A stretch of DNA of 10,728 nucleotides, taken from positions 1-10,728 of the forward strand of contig JACDAW010000152.1 of assembly GCA_013695245.1 (NCBI GenBank), read 5' to 3'. Source of the DNA: Pyrinomonadaceae bacterium. Its GTDB lineage: Bacteria; Acidobacteriota; Blastocatellia; Pyrinomonadales; Pyrinomonadaceae. The position numbers and the translations under genes are program-made. Within the stretch, counting starts at the first letter, position 1, and the number at the start of each line of letters is the position of its first letter. The notes under the pieces are model-generated. The model saw only the letters and a list, made by a program, of their open reading frames with translations. It had not been told where the DNA came from and made no database searches. Positions 1 through 5,903 of this stretch are shown in pieces.

Positions 1-341
1 GTGCCTGCGCCGGAAGCGATTGCGCCGAGCGTGCCCATCGAGCAGGGGACGATGATCATTCCGGCTTGGAGGTGCGAACCGGAAGCGGGCGAAGCGGCTA
101 AGTTGTCGAGACGGTGCAGGCGCACGAGTTTTGAGTCAGGGGGAAGCGCGAGCCAGTCGTTGATTCGTTTTTGATCCACGTCGCGCAGATCAATTCCGAG
201 TTCGACACGCGCCACCGTTATCGCCGTGTCGGACATGATCAGATTAATGCGCTCAACCGAATCGCTCGCCGCCAGATGTACGAGCGTGCGATGAGCGTAA
301 GGCGCGCCGGAAGCGCCGGTAATGGCTACGGTCAACTCCAT
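1..341 (-). CDS. ubiX: Flavin prenyltransferase UbiX (3' end cut by window edge)
   Basis: UbiX joins a dimethylallyl group to reduced FMN, making the prenyl-FMN cofactor used by UbiD-type decarboxylases in quinone and aromatic-acid metabolism; it is a soluble homododecameric flavoprotein. The 113 visible residues begin MELTVAITGASGAPYA, with the nucleotide-binding GASGAPYA loop at residues 9-16. They end in the family signature SGSHLQAGMIIVPCSMGTLG (residues 87-106), running on to AIASG by residue 111. The full family length is about 190-200 residues, so roughly 40% lies to the left of the window. The ATG at 341 is chosen because the family starts a few residues before this loop; no strong ribosome site is visible. 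It begins 31 bases after the cytochrome stop, so the two are probably co-transcribed. No ubiD partner is in view. The family call is secure; which decarboxylase it serves is unknown. Confidence 0.93.
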   Translation of the reverse strand, partial: MELTVAITGASGAPYAHRTLVHLAASDSVERINLIMSDTAITVARVELGIDLRDVDQKRINDWLALPPDSKLVRLHRLDNLAASPASGSHLQAGMIIVPCSMGTLGAIASGAG

Positions 342-372
342 AAAATCAGTGGCTCGGTTCGCGCCGCGCGAT

Positions 373-1626
373 TCATCTCTGGGCGGTGGGCGGGTTGAAT
401 TTAGTATCGTCCACCGGGACGTTGTTCCTGACCTCCGCGATGTTGCGCGTCGTGCCGTAGTGATTGTCGTCCAAATACGATACGCGCACGGTGAAAGGAA
501 TCTTCACGCCGTCCGCCGAGCGGTAATCTTCATAATCCGTCTGCTCAGGGTCTAAGCCGAGAACGGTTTGAGTAAACACCGTGCGGCGCAAAAGTAACCC
601 GCTCTGCAAATCGAAATAAAGCTTTTCGGTTTTGCCGTCCGCGCTGCGCTGCGCCACGACGACGAACGCCTCGCGGTCGTTCACACGCTCTCTGCGTGCG
701 ACGTTCATCTTCGAGTATCGTTCTTTAATTTTAAGATCGCTGTAGAGATCGGCTTCGCGCTTGATCCTTGCTATCTCTACCGCATTCATCTCGCGCTGTC
801 CTTCCGAGGTTTTGATCCAGCCGGTTGCGCCGTTGAAGCCCTGCTGGATCACCCCGTCGGGAGAGGTTATGACGGCGAGATACCTGTCGGGGGCTTTGCG
901 GTAGATTTCCATCGTCCACGTCTCGCCACGGTTGATTATCGCTGCCCTCGGCGTGCCTGAGTTTACCAGCTTCGGTCGTTGCAGCGACAGCTTCGTATAT
1001 CTTGTTTTTATCCGCTCGATTGCCGCCCGTCCGCCTAGTGCTTGAATGTACTTTTCGATGAGCTGATCGACCGAAGGCAACTCTGCGGGCGGCTTCGCGC
1101 TCGAATCATCTCTCGTGGTATTCGCAAATGCACCTTGCCCGATTGCCGGAATGGACACAGGTTCGGTCTGCCCTCGGTGGCAGGTGTTACACGACACGAC
1201 CGGACGCCCTCCGAAGTTCGCGCGGTTGATCTCCATCACCATCTGGAGCATTCTGCGCGCCGTCTGCTTGGCGGGCTTGTCGTCCATCCAGTATTTGTTG
1301 TTTTCCGCGACGTGACAGTAATCGCACCTAACGCCGAGCGACGTTCTCATAATGTGCATCACGGGAAGCAACTGTGAATCCGGCATCCCCTTAAGCACTT
1401 GAATGTTCTTGCGCACCTGCTCGACCGGCTTGTCCGGTGAAGATTCTTGCGGCGCGAAAGCGAACGGTGAGGATTCTATTGAAGCGTTGAAACCTTCGGA
1501 AGCGGCTGCTTCGGGAAGCGTCATCGTGCTGCTCGCCTCAGTCACCGCCCGGTTCGCCACCAGAAACCAGAACGTGAATAGAAGCCACACGGCGCAGATG
1601 CCATAGCTGATCCGTCTCTTCGTCAT
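373..1626 (-). CDS. Membrane-anchored dihaem cytochrome c (reaction-centre cytochrome family) with LolA-like C-terminal region
   Basis: A 417-residue exported electron-transfer protein. Residues about 9-25 form one hydrophobic segment after a basic start (MTKRR), a signal anchor. A low-complexity linker follows, then a domain like the tetrahaem cytochrome of photosynthetic reaction centres (CytoC_RC), reduced to two c-type haem sites: CDYCH at 101-105 and CNTCH at 146-150. Methionine-bearing helices precede each site (HIMRTSLG; MLQMVMEIN), the expected axial ligands. From about 185 to the end is a beta-rich region beginning with a YIQALGGRAAIERIK helix, resembling LolA-like lipoprotein-carrier domains. 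Such fusions are common in Acidobacteriota without photosynthesis; their redox partners are unknown. Start: a GTG nine bases upstream is possible, but it lies inside the ribosome site GAGGTGA, which sits five bases before the ATG used here. ubiX follows closely downstream. Confidence 0.85.
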   Translation of the reverse strand: MTKRRISYGICAVWLLFTFWFLVANRAVTEASSTMTLPEAAASEGFNASIESSPFAFAPQESSPDKPVEQVRKNIQVLKGMPDSQLLPVMHIMRTSLGVRCDYCHVAENNKYWMDDKPAKQTARRMLQMVMEINRANFGGRPVVSCNTCHRGQTEPVSIPAIGQGAFANTTRDDSSAKPPAELPSVDQLIEKYIQALGGRAAIERIKTRYTKLSLQRPKLVNSGTPRAAIINRGETWTMEIYRKAPDRYLAVITSPDGVIQQGFNGATGWIKTSEGQREMNAVEIARIKREADLYSDLKIKERYSKMNVARRERVNDREAFVVVAQRSADGKTEKLYFDLQSGLLLRRTVFTQTVLGLDPEQTDYEDYRSADGVKIPFTVRVSYLDDNHYGTTRNIAEVRNNVPVDDTKFNPPTAQR

Positions 1627-1631
1627 AAGCT

Positions 1632-1638
1632 TCACCTC
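1632..1638 (-). promoter_or_regulatory. Ribosome binding site deciding the cytochrome start
   Basis: On the minus strand GAGGTGA precedes ATG (1626-1624) by five bases. The longer reading frame would start at the GTG at 1635-1633, which is part of this same Shine-Dalgarno sequence, so the ATG is the better start and the protein is three residues shorter. Confidence 0.65.
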
Positions 1639-1723
1639 GAAAACGCGAATTCCGTTTCCATCAAGTTCCTTGTCTTAGCGTCTCACACGCGAAGGATAAT
1701 TCAGCCTTTTGTCTGCCATCGCT

Positions 1724-3133
1724 TTATTTGATCTTCGGCGCGGGAACGTCGCGTCCGCCTTGGTGCAGAATCAACTGTGTGACGCGCCCGCTTCCATCTT
1801 TCACAAACGTAACTTGTGCGTCAACAGCTTTCAGGAAGAATTCGGTTTCGGACTGGGCGAAGAGTTCAAACTTCGGTTGTCCGGTCGCTTGCAGCATCAG
1901 CTTACCATTTTCGTTTGTGATCGTGATGATGAAGGTCGGCGCGAGCTGATACTGCCCGACGTAAGTGTCGAGAATTTTCGGGTCAACTGCGATTGTTGTG
2001 CGCTCTTGCGGGATTTTATATTCTTCACCGAAAACGATGGCGGACAAGTCGCGTCCGATCTTTTCGCTCGGCGCGTTTTCGTTGTTGCTGAGGACGATTA
2101 ATGTGACGCGATCATCGGGAAAGCGCGCGATGAAGCTTTCAAAACCGGGGATGCTGCCGCCGTGCGCGATCACTTTGCGGTTGAACTGTTTCTTAATCAC
2201 CCAACCGTAACCGTAATCATTCTTGAAAGGCGTGAAAATCTCGTCGAGTGACTTTTGCGAAACGAGTTTCGTGGTGTAGAGCGCCGCGTCCCAGCGCAGC
2301 ATATCTTCCGTCGTCGAATAGAGCGCGCCTGCCGAAAAGGGAATTGACATATCAATGTAGAGCGCGTTTGCCAGCCCGTCGCCTTGTTGCGCGTAGCCGG
2401 AGGCGCGGTTTTTAATGATCGCTTGATTGCTGTCGTAGCCCGTATCCCTCATCGCGAGCGGGGCAAAGATGTTCTCTTGTAGAAAATCGGCATAAGACTT
2501 GCCGGAGGCGCGTTCGATGACGAGGCCGAGAAGGTGATAGCCCGAATTGTTGTACTTATATTTCTCGCCGGGCGCGAACTCCAACGGTTTGTTCCTGAAA
2601 GTTTCAACGAGCGCCGAAGGCGCGGTGCGCGTGCCTATCGTCTGCATGAAGTTCGGAAAATCTGTGTAGCTCGGAATGCCGGAGGTGTGCGTCAATAAAT
2701 TGCGAATCGTGATCGGCTGCCAGAGAGCCGGACAATCCGCGAGATACTTGCAGATGGAGTCGTTGACGCTTAGCTTGCCTTGTTCCTGCAACATCATCAC
2801 CGCCATCGCGGTAAATTGTTTCGTCACCGAACCCAAGCGGAATTTCGTCTGCGGCGTGTTCGGCGTGCCCGTTTCAAAGTTCGCCATACGGTAGCCTTTG
2901 CTGATAATCGGTTGACCGTTGCGCGCAACGAGAATCGAGCCGGTGAAGTTGTTGGCGCGCACTACCGCCTGCATGTATTCATCAACTTTGGCAGCGATCT
3001 GTTGAGGCGTAGTTTGCGTTGCGGGCGCGCTCGCTTGCGCGAAGGCGTTGTTGCTAAAGAGGAGACAGAGGACTAAGAGCAAGAATACGGAGCGATTTAA
3101 GCGTGGCTCACCGTGCTTTCCGAAGCGTTTCAT
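1724..3133 (-). CDS. Secreted serine hydrolase, class C beta-lactamase/penicillin-binding fold
   Basis: A 469-residue protein of the Beta-lactamase (PF00144) superfamily, which covers D-aminopeptidases, esterases, penicillin-binding-like proteins and true class C enzymes. A signal peptide (basic start, hydrophobic 15-27, cleavage expected after AFA at 30-32) sends it to the periplasm or outside. The three active-site motifs are present: S102-V-T-K105 (nucleophile and base), Y194-N-N196, and H324-G-G in place of the KTG motif of lactamases. After about residue 385 a small beta-rich domain (LDTYVGQYQL onward) resembles the C-terminal extension found in many of these hydrolases. The HGG third motif argues for a peptidase or esterase rather than an antibiotic-degrading enzyme, but the substrate cannot be read from sequence. 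A good ribosome site (AAGGTG, five bases before ATG) fixes the start. The gene diverges from larB and reads towards the cytochrome gene, 97 bases away. Confidence 0.9.
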   Translation of the reverse strand: MKRFGKHGEPRLNRSVFLLLVLCLLFSNNAFAQASAPATQTTPQQIAAKVDEYMQAVVRANNFTGSILVARNGQPIISKGYRMANFETGTPNTPQTKFRLGSVTKQFTAMAVMMLQEQGKLSVNDSICKYLADCPALWQPITIRNLLTHTSGIPSYTDFPNFMQTIGTRTAPSALVETFRNKPLEFAPGEKYKYNNSGYHLLGLVIERASGKSYADFLQENIFAPLAMRDTGYDSNQAIIKNRASGYAQQGDGLANALYIDMSIPFSAGALYSTTEDMLRWDAALYTTKLVSQKSLDEIFTPFKNDYGYGWVIKKQFNRKVIAHGGSIPGFESFIARFPDDRVTLIVLSNNENAPSEKIGRDLSAIVFGEEYKIPQERTTIAVDPKILDTYVGQYQLAPTFIITITNENGKLMLQATGQPKFELFAQSETEFFLKAVDAQVTFVKDGSGRVTQLILHQGGRDVPAPKIK

Positions 3134-3210
3134 CTTTTCACCTTCCTACTAGAGGATTGACGCGGGCGCATCCATACCCTTACAGCCGCACGCGCCGAAC
3201 TGCTTTTGCA

Positions 3211-3216
3211 TTTATA
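3211..3216 (-). promoter_or_regulatory. Candidate -10 element for the serine hydrolase gene
   Basis: Read on the minus strand this is TATAAA, a 5/6 match to the sigma-70 -10 hexamer, about 78 bases before the hydrolase ATG. No convincing -35 hexamer lies at 17 bases (around 3234-3239), so if real it may need an activator. The only other support is its position in the divergent gap. Confidence 0.35.
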
Positions 3217-3251
3217 CAACGTGCGAGCGGCGCTTCATGTTTCAACTTGTC

Positions 3252-3265
3252 GCCAATAAGTTGGC
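3252..3265. repeat. Inverted repeat GCCAA-TAAG-TTGGC in the divergent promoter region
   Basis: A perfect 5-base-pair dyad with a four-base spacer, lying just upstream of where the -35 of the minus-strand promoter would fall and about 70 bases before the candidate larB -10. The position suits an activator or shared operator. No regulator can be named from it. Confidence 0.35.
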
Positions 3266-3311
3266 AAGAAATCATACGAGCCGCGCGCCTGAAGCGCAAC
3301 CGCGCCGGATT

Positions 3312-3340
3312 TAGAACCGCGACGTGTTCGATGTTAGAAT
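3312..3340 (+). promoter_or_regulatory. Candidate extended -10 promoter for larB
   Basis: TGT followed by TAGAAT (3332-3340) is an extended -10 with a 5/6 hexamer. The -35 position 17 bases upstream (TAGAAC, 3312-3317) is weak, as is usual for extended -10 promoters. Transcription would start near 3347, leaving a leader of about 85 bases before larB. This leader contains an AT-rich palindrome TTAAATTTAA (3350-3359). Confidence 0.4.
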
Positions 3341-3371
3341 CCATTCGCCTTAAATTTAAAGAGAACGCGAC

Positions 3372-3391
3372 CGCAGTTCTTAAGGTTTGCG
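3372..3391. repeat. 20-base interrupted dyad in the larB leader
   Basis: The pattern CGCA-N3-CTTAAG-N3-TGCG is symmetric about 3381/3382, with 14 of 20 bases paired. It lies about 40 bases before the larB start. It could be an operator or simply chance in a base-biased stretch; the even spacing and separate AT-rich core make a protein-binding site more likely than an RNA hairpin. Confidence 0.3.
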
Positions 3392-3432
3392 AATTTTCTC
3401 GTGTCATAAGGATTAGCGCGGCGAACTGCTCT

Positions 3433-4191
3433 ATGAAACTAAGCGAAATCGAATCTTTGCTTGAAGCGCACACGCGCGGGGCGCTCGATGCTACGGAAGC
3501 GGCGCGGCGCATTCGCAACCTCGCATACGAGGACATTGGACATGCGCGCATTGATCATGCGCGCCATGCGCGGCAAGGCTTTCCAGAAGTAGTTTTCGGC
3601 GCAGGCAAGACGCGCGCGCAAGTCGTCGAGATCGTCGAACGTCTTCTTGAACGCGCTCCGAATGTGCTTGTCACGCGCACGGATGCCGGAACTTACGGCG
3701 AGGTGCGCAACATTGCGACGGATGCGGAATGGCACGAAGCCGCACGCCTGATTCGCATCCGGCGCGACACGACGGAGCGCGGCGCGGGCGAGATCGCAAT
3801 CGTCACGGCGGGCACAAGCGATATTCCTGTGGCCGAAGAAGCCGCGTTGACGGCCGAAGCGATGGGCAATCGCGTGTCGAGAATTTGGGATGCGGGTGTG
3901 GCCGGGATTCACCGCATCTTAGCCGAGCGCGAGCGACTGCAAGGATCGCGCGTGATCATCGTCGTCGCCGGAATGGAGGGCGCATTGCCTTCGGTCGTCG
4001 GCGGACTTGTCAGTGTGCCCGTTGTCGCCGTGCCGACTTCTATCGGCTACGGCGCGTCCTTCGGCGGCGTCGCGGCGCTTTTAGGGATGCTCAACTCGTG
4101 CGCGTCAAACGTCTCGGTCGTTAACATTGACAATGGCTTCGGCGCGGGCTTCGTCGCAAGTTTGATCAATCGCAAGTGGAACACGGAATAA
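3433..4191 (+). CDS. larB: LarB, nickel-pincer cofactor carboxylase/hydrolase
   Basis: LarB starts synthesis of the nickel-pincer nucleotide, the cofactor of lactate racemase LarA and its relatives: it carboxylates the pyridinium ring of nicotinate adenine dinucleotide and cleaves the phosphoanhydride, giving pyridinium-3,5-biscarboxylate mononucleotide. The 252-residue length fits the family. The C-terminal two thirds is the AIR-carboxylase (PurE)-like fold: IVTAGTSDIPVAEEA (123-137), VVAGMEGALPSVVGG (177-191), PTSIGYGASFGG (201-212) and LNSCASNVSVVNIDNGFGAG (220-239). C223 in the NSCAS segment corresponds in place to the catalytic cysteine of characterised LarB. The ATG at 3433 is chosen because the family starts with this helix; the frame stays open upstream and no clear ribosome site is seen. 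The other lar genes (larC, larE, larA) are absent from the window. Its stop overlaps the candidate start of the next gene. Confidence 0.92.
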   Translation: MKLSEIESLLEAHTRGALDATEAARRIRNLAYEDIGHARIDHARHARQGFPEVVFGAGKTRAQVVEIVERLLERAPNVLVTRTDAGTYGEVRNIATDAEWHEAARLIRIRRDTTERGAGEIAIVTAGTSDIPVAEEAALTAEAMGNRVSRIWDAGVAGIHRILAERERLQGSRVIIVVAGMEGALPSVVGGLVSVPVVAVPTSIGYGASFGGVAALLGMLNSCASNVSVVNIDNGFGAGFVASLINRKWNTE

Positions 4192-5702
4192 TGATTAACA
4201 CTGCACGCGGAATGATGAACCGTAAATCAATGCGCCGCACCTCTCCGTTCATCGTTCATCGCTCTGCGCTCATCCTTGTGATGGCTTCTCTGCTTATTCC
4301 GCTCGCTGGTTGTGGCGCGCGCCGCACGCCCGACTTGAAGCGCATCTTTACTCAAGCGCGTAAGCGTGAAGGCAAACGTCCGCTGATCGTGATTCCCGGC
4401 ATACTTGGTTCACAACTCGTCAACAGCCGCACCGGAGAGATCGTCTGGCCTTCCGCAATTCGTTCAGCGGACGACGGTTTAAGCCTTCCCGTCTCAGCCG
4501 ATTTGAAGTCGAACCGCGACGGCCTTGTTCCGACAAAGATCGTTAAAACCGCGCGACTTTTGAAATTCAGGATTGTGCCGGAGGTTTACGTCTATCAAGA
4601 ATTGATTGATGGGCTGCAATTCTACGGCGGATATCGTGAGGGAGATTGGAACGCGCCTCCGCCCGACGGCGACCGCGATGCGTTTTATGTTTTCGCTTAC
4701 GATTGGCGGCGCGACAACGTCGAAAACGCGCGCCTGCTCACCACACGCATTGAAGAATTAAAACGCAAACTGAATCAGCCTTCCTTGCGCTTCAATATTG
4801 TTGCGCATTCGATGGGCGGACTCCTTGCGCGCTACGCGGCGATGTATGGAGATGCGGATTTACCCGAAGGCGAAGCGACCGCGCGTCCGACATGGGCGGG
4901 CGCTAATTCGATTAACAACATCTTCTTGTTCGGCACGCCGAACAACGGCTCAATGGAAGCCTTCGCTACGCTGCTCGGCGGCTACTCGATCACCGAAGGC
5001 TTGCGGCGACGGTTGCCCCTGCTCAACAAACTCTCGCGTGAAGACGCCGTAACGATCCCTGCTTTGTTTCAACTTCTGCCGCACGACGGCGCGGAGCGTT
5101 TTCTTGATGAGAATCTAAAATCAATCAAAGTCGATCTCTATGATCCAAGCGTGTGGCAACGTTATAAGTGGTCTGCCGCCAACAACGCGGATTTTCGTCG
5201 TCGCTTTGAAGATGGGAATACACGCGCCGACGATCCGCCGCAGCGCGGCTCGCTCAAAGCGCTTGACGCCTATTTCAATGAAGTCATCAAACGCGCCAAA
5301 CGATTTCATGAAGCGATCAATCTGACAGGAAGCGGCGAGTCTCAGGTCAAGATATTTGTCTTCGGCGGCGATTGCGAAGAGACGCTCTCGGCGGCCGTGA
5401 TCTTGAAGAGCAAAGACGGACAGGGTTGGACGACTTTAACCGAAGCGCGCCGGATACGCATCTCGAAAGAACGATCCATTCCGCGCCGCGAAGTGATTGA
5501 TGCGATGTATGAACCGGGCGATGGTCGCGTCACACGCCGCTCGTTGCTCGGACTGCGAAGCACGAACGAAAATGTCGCGTTGGATTCGACGCTGCCAATC
5601 GCCTATTCATATTTCGCCTGCGAATTGCACGGCGATCTTCAACGCAATCAGACGCTACAAGACAACGCGCTCACGTTGCTCGTCGAGCAAGTTGTGAAAT
5701 AA
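4191..5702 (+). CDS. LCAT-like alpha/beta-hydrolase lipoprotein (lipase/acyltransferase family)
   Basis: A predicted lipid-anchored esterase or acyltransferase of the lecithin:cholesterol acyltransferase family. In the 503-residue form, a hydrophobic stretch at 26-40 ends in the lipobox LAGC, with Cys41 the acylation site, so it should sit on a periplasmic membrane face. PLIVIPGILGSQLVN (64-78) holds the oxyanion region, AYDWRRD (169-175) is the typical LCAT segment, AHSMGG (205-210) carries the nucleophile Ser207, and GDGRVTRRSL (443-452) and ELHGDL (478-483) supply the probable Asp444 and His480. The substrate is unknown. ATG 4191 overlaps the larB stop (TAATG), suggesting coupled translation, but in-frame ATGs at 4212, 4215 and 4230 would also leave a usable signal peptide. 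Residues 1-30 are encoded by a heptad-periodic stretch, so the true start is uncertain. No functional link to LarB is known. Confidence 0.85.
   Translation: MINTARGMMNRKSMRRTSPFIVHRSALILVMASLLIPLAGCGARRTPDLKRIFTQARKREGKRPLIVIPGILGSQLVNSRTGEIVWPSAIRSADDGLSLPVSADLKSNRDGLVPTKIVKTARLLKFRIVPEVYVYQELIDGLQFYGGYREGDWNAPPPDGDRDAFYVFAYDWRRDNVENARLLTTRIEELKRKLNQPSLRFNIVAHSMGGLLARYAAMYGDADLPEGEATARPTWAGANSINNIFLFGTPNNGSMEAFATLLGGYSITEGLRRRLPLLNKLSREDAVTIPALFQLLPHDGAERFLDENLKSIKVDLYDPSVWQRYKWSAANNADFRRRFEDGNTRADDPPQRGSLKALDAYFNEVIKRAKRFHEAINLTGSGESQVKIFVFGGDCEETLSAAVILKSKDGQGWTTLTEARRIRISKERSIPRREVIDAMYEPGDGRVTRRSLLGLRSTNENVALDSTLPIAYSYFACELHGDLQRNQTLQDNALTLLVEQVVK
4247..4274. repeat. Heptanucleotide-periodic tract inside the lipoprotein signal-peptide region
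   Basis: Four consecutive seven-base units read GTTCATC, GTTCATC, GCTCTGC, GCTCATC. The reverse complement of the unit, GATGAAC, occurs at 4214-4220, giving an inverted arrangement separated by 26 bases. Slightly upstream, ATGATTA (4191) and ATGATGA (4212) lie 21 bases, three heptads, apart. Seven-base periodic short repeats are known as dispersed elements in some bacteria; here one seems to have supplied coding sequence. Confidence 0.5.
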
Positions 5703-5903
5703 GTTATGGCTATCAACTTTCTGCCTCAACATATTATTTGTCGCAGTAGAGTTGTTGCAGGCGCGCGCCGTTAGTAAATTTTAGGTTCACTGCAACTTGT
5801 TGCCACGCTTCGGAAGCGTGATGTAACATCAAGCGATTCACGAATTTCTTCAAAGCATCAAGCGGAACGAAATCGAATCTCAAAAGTTGAGAGAGGATAT
5901 GAC
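5703..5903 (+). promoter_or_regulatory. Structured intergenic leader upstream of glyA
   Basis: No convincing gene is seen in these 201 bases. A weak promoter (TTGTTG 5752-5757, 17-base spacer, TAAATT 5775-5780) would start transcription near 5787. Several inverted repeats follow: GCAAC/GTTGC (5792-5803), CACGCTT-CGG-AAGCGTG (5804-5820), GATGT-A-ACATC (5820-5830) and TCTCAA-AAG-TTGAGA (5878-5892). The 3' arm of the last overlaps the first bases of the glyA ribosome site GAGAGGA (5891-5897). CTGCAAC (5790-5796) could alternatively pair with GTTGCAG (5754-5760) if transcription starts further upstream. A perfect 10-base palindrome GGCGCGCGCC lies at 5760-5769. No known riboswitch class was recognised. 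Confidence 0.4.
5804..5820 (+). repeat. Perfect 7-base-pair hairpin in the glyA leader
   Basis: CACGCTT and AAGCGTG are exact complements around a CGG loop. There is no following T-run, so it is not a canonical intrinsic terminator. It lies 84 bases before the glyA start and may be part of a leader structure or a protein-binding site. Confidence 0.45.

Noticed and set aside
1641..1657. AAACG/CGTTT inverted repeat around GAATTC just upstream of the cytochrome ribosome site.
   Set aside because: Five-base arms with a seven-base centre occur easily by chance and no promoter elements flank it convincingly.
1724..3133. The serine hydrolase as an antibiotic-resistance beta-lactamase.
   Set aside because: The third motif is HGG rather than KTG, and the C-terminal extension is typical of peptidase/esterase relatives, so resistance is not supported.
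3252..3275. TTGGCAAG near 3261 as the -24 element of a sigma-54 promoter.
   Set aside because: The matching GC of the -12 element is missing at the required spacing.
3103..3432. The larB reading frame stays open upstream for about 330 bases, suggesting a 362-residue protein.
   Set aside because: The extra N-terminal residues look like translated non-coding sequence, overlap the divergent promoter region and the start of the hydrolase gene, and exceed the LarB family length.
5701..5719. AAGTT and AACTT around a nine-base loop just after the lipase stop, as a terminator.
   Set aside because: The stem is only five weak A/T-rich pairs and no T-run follows; too weak to call.
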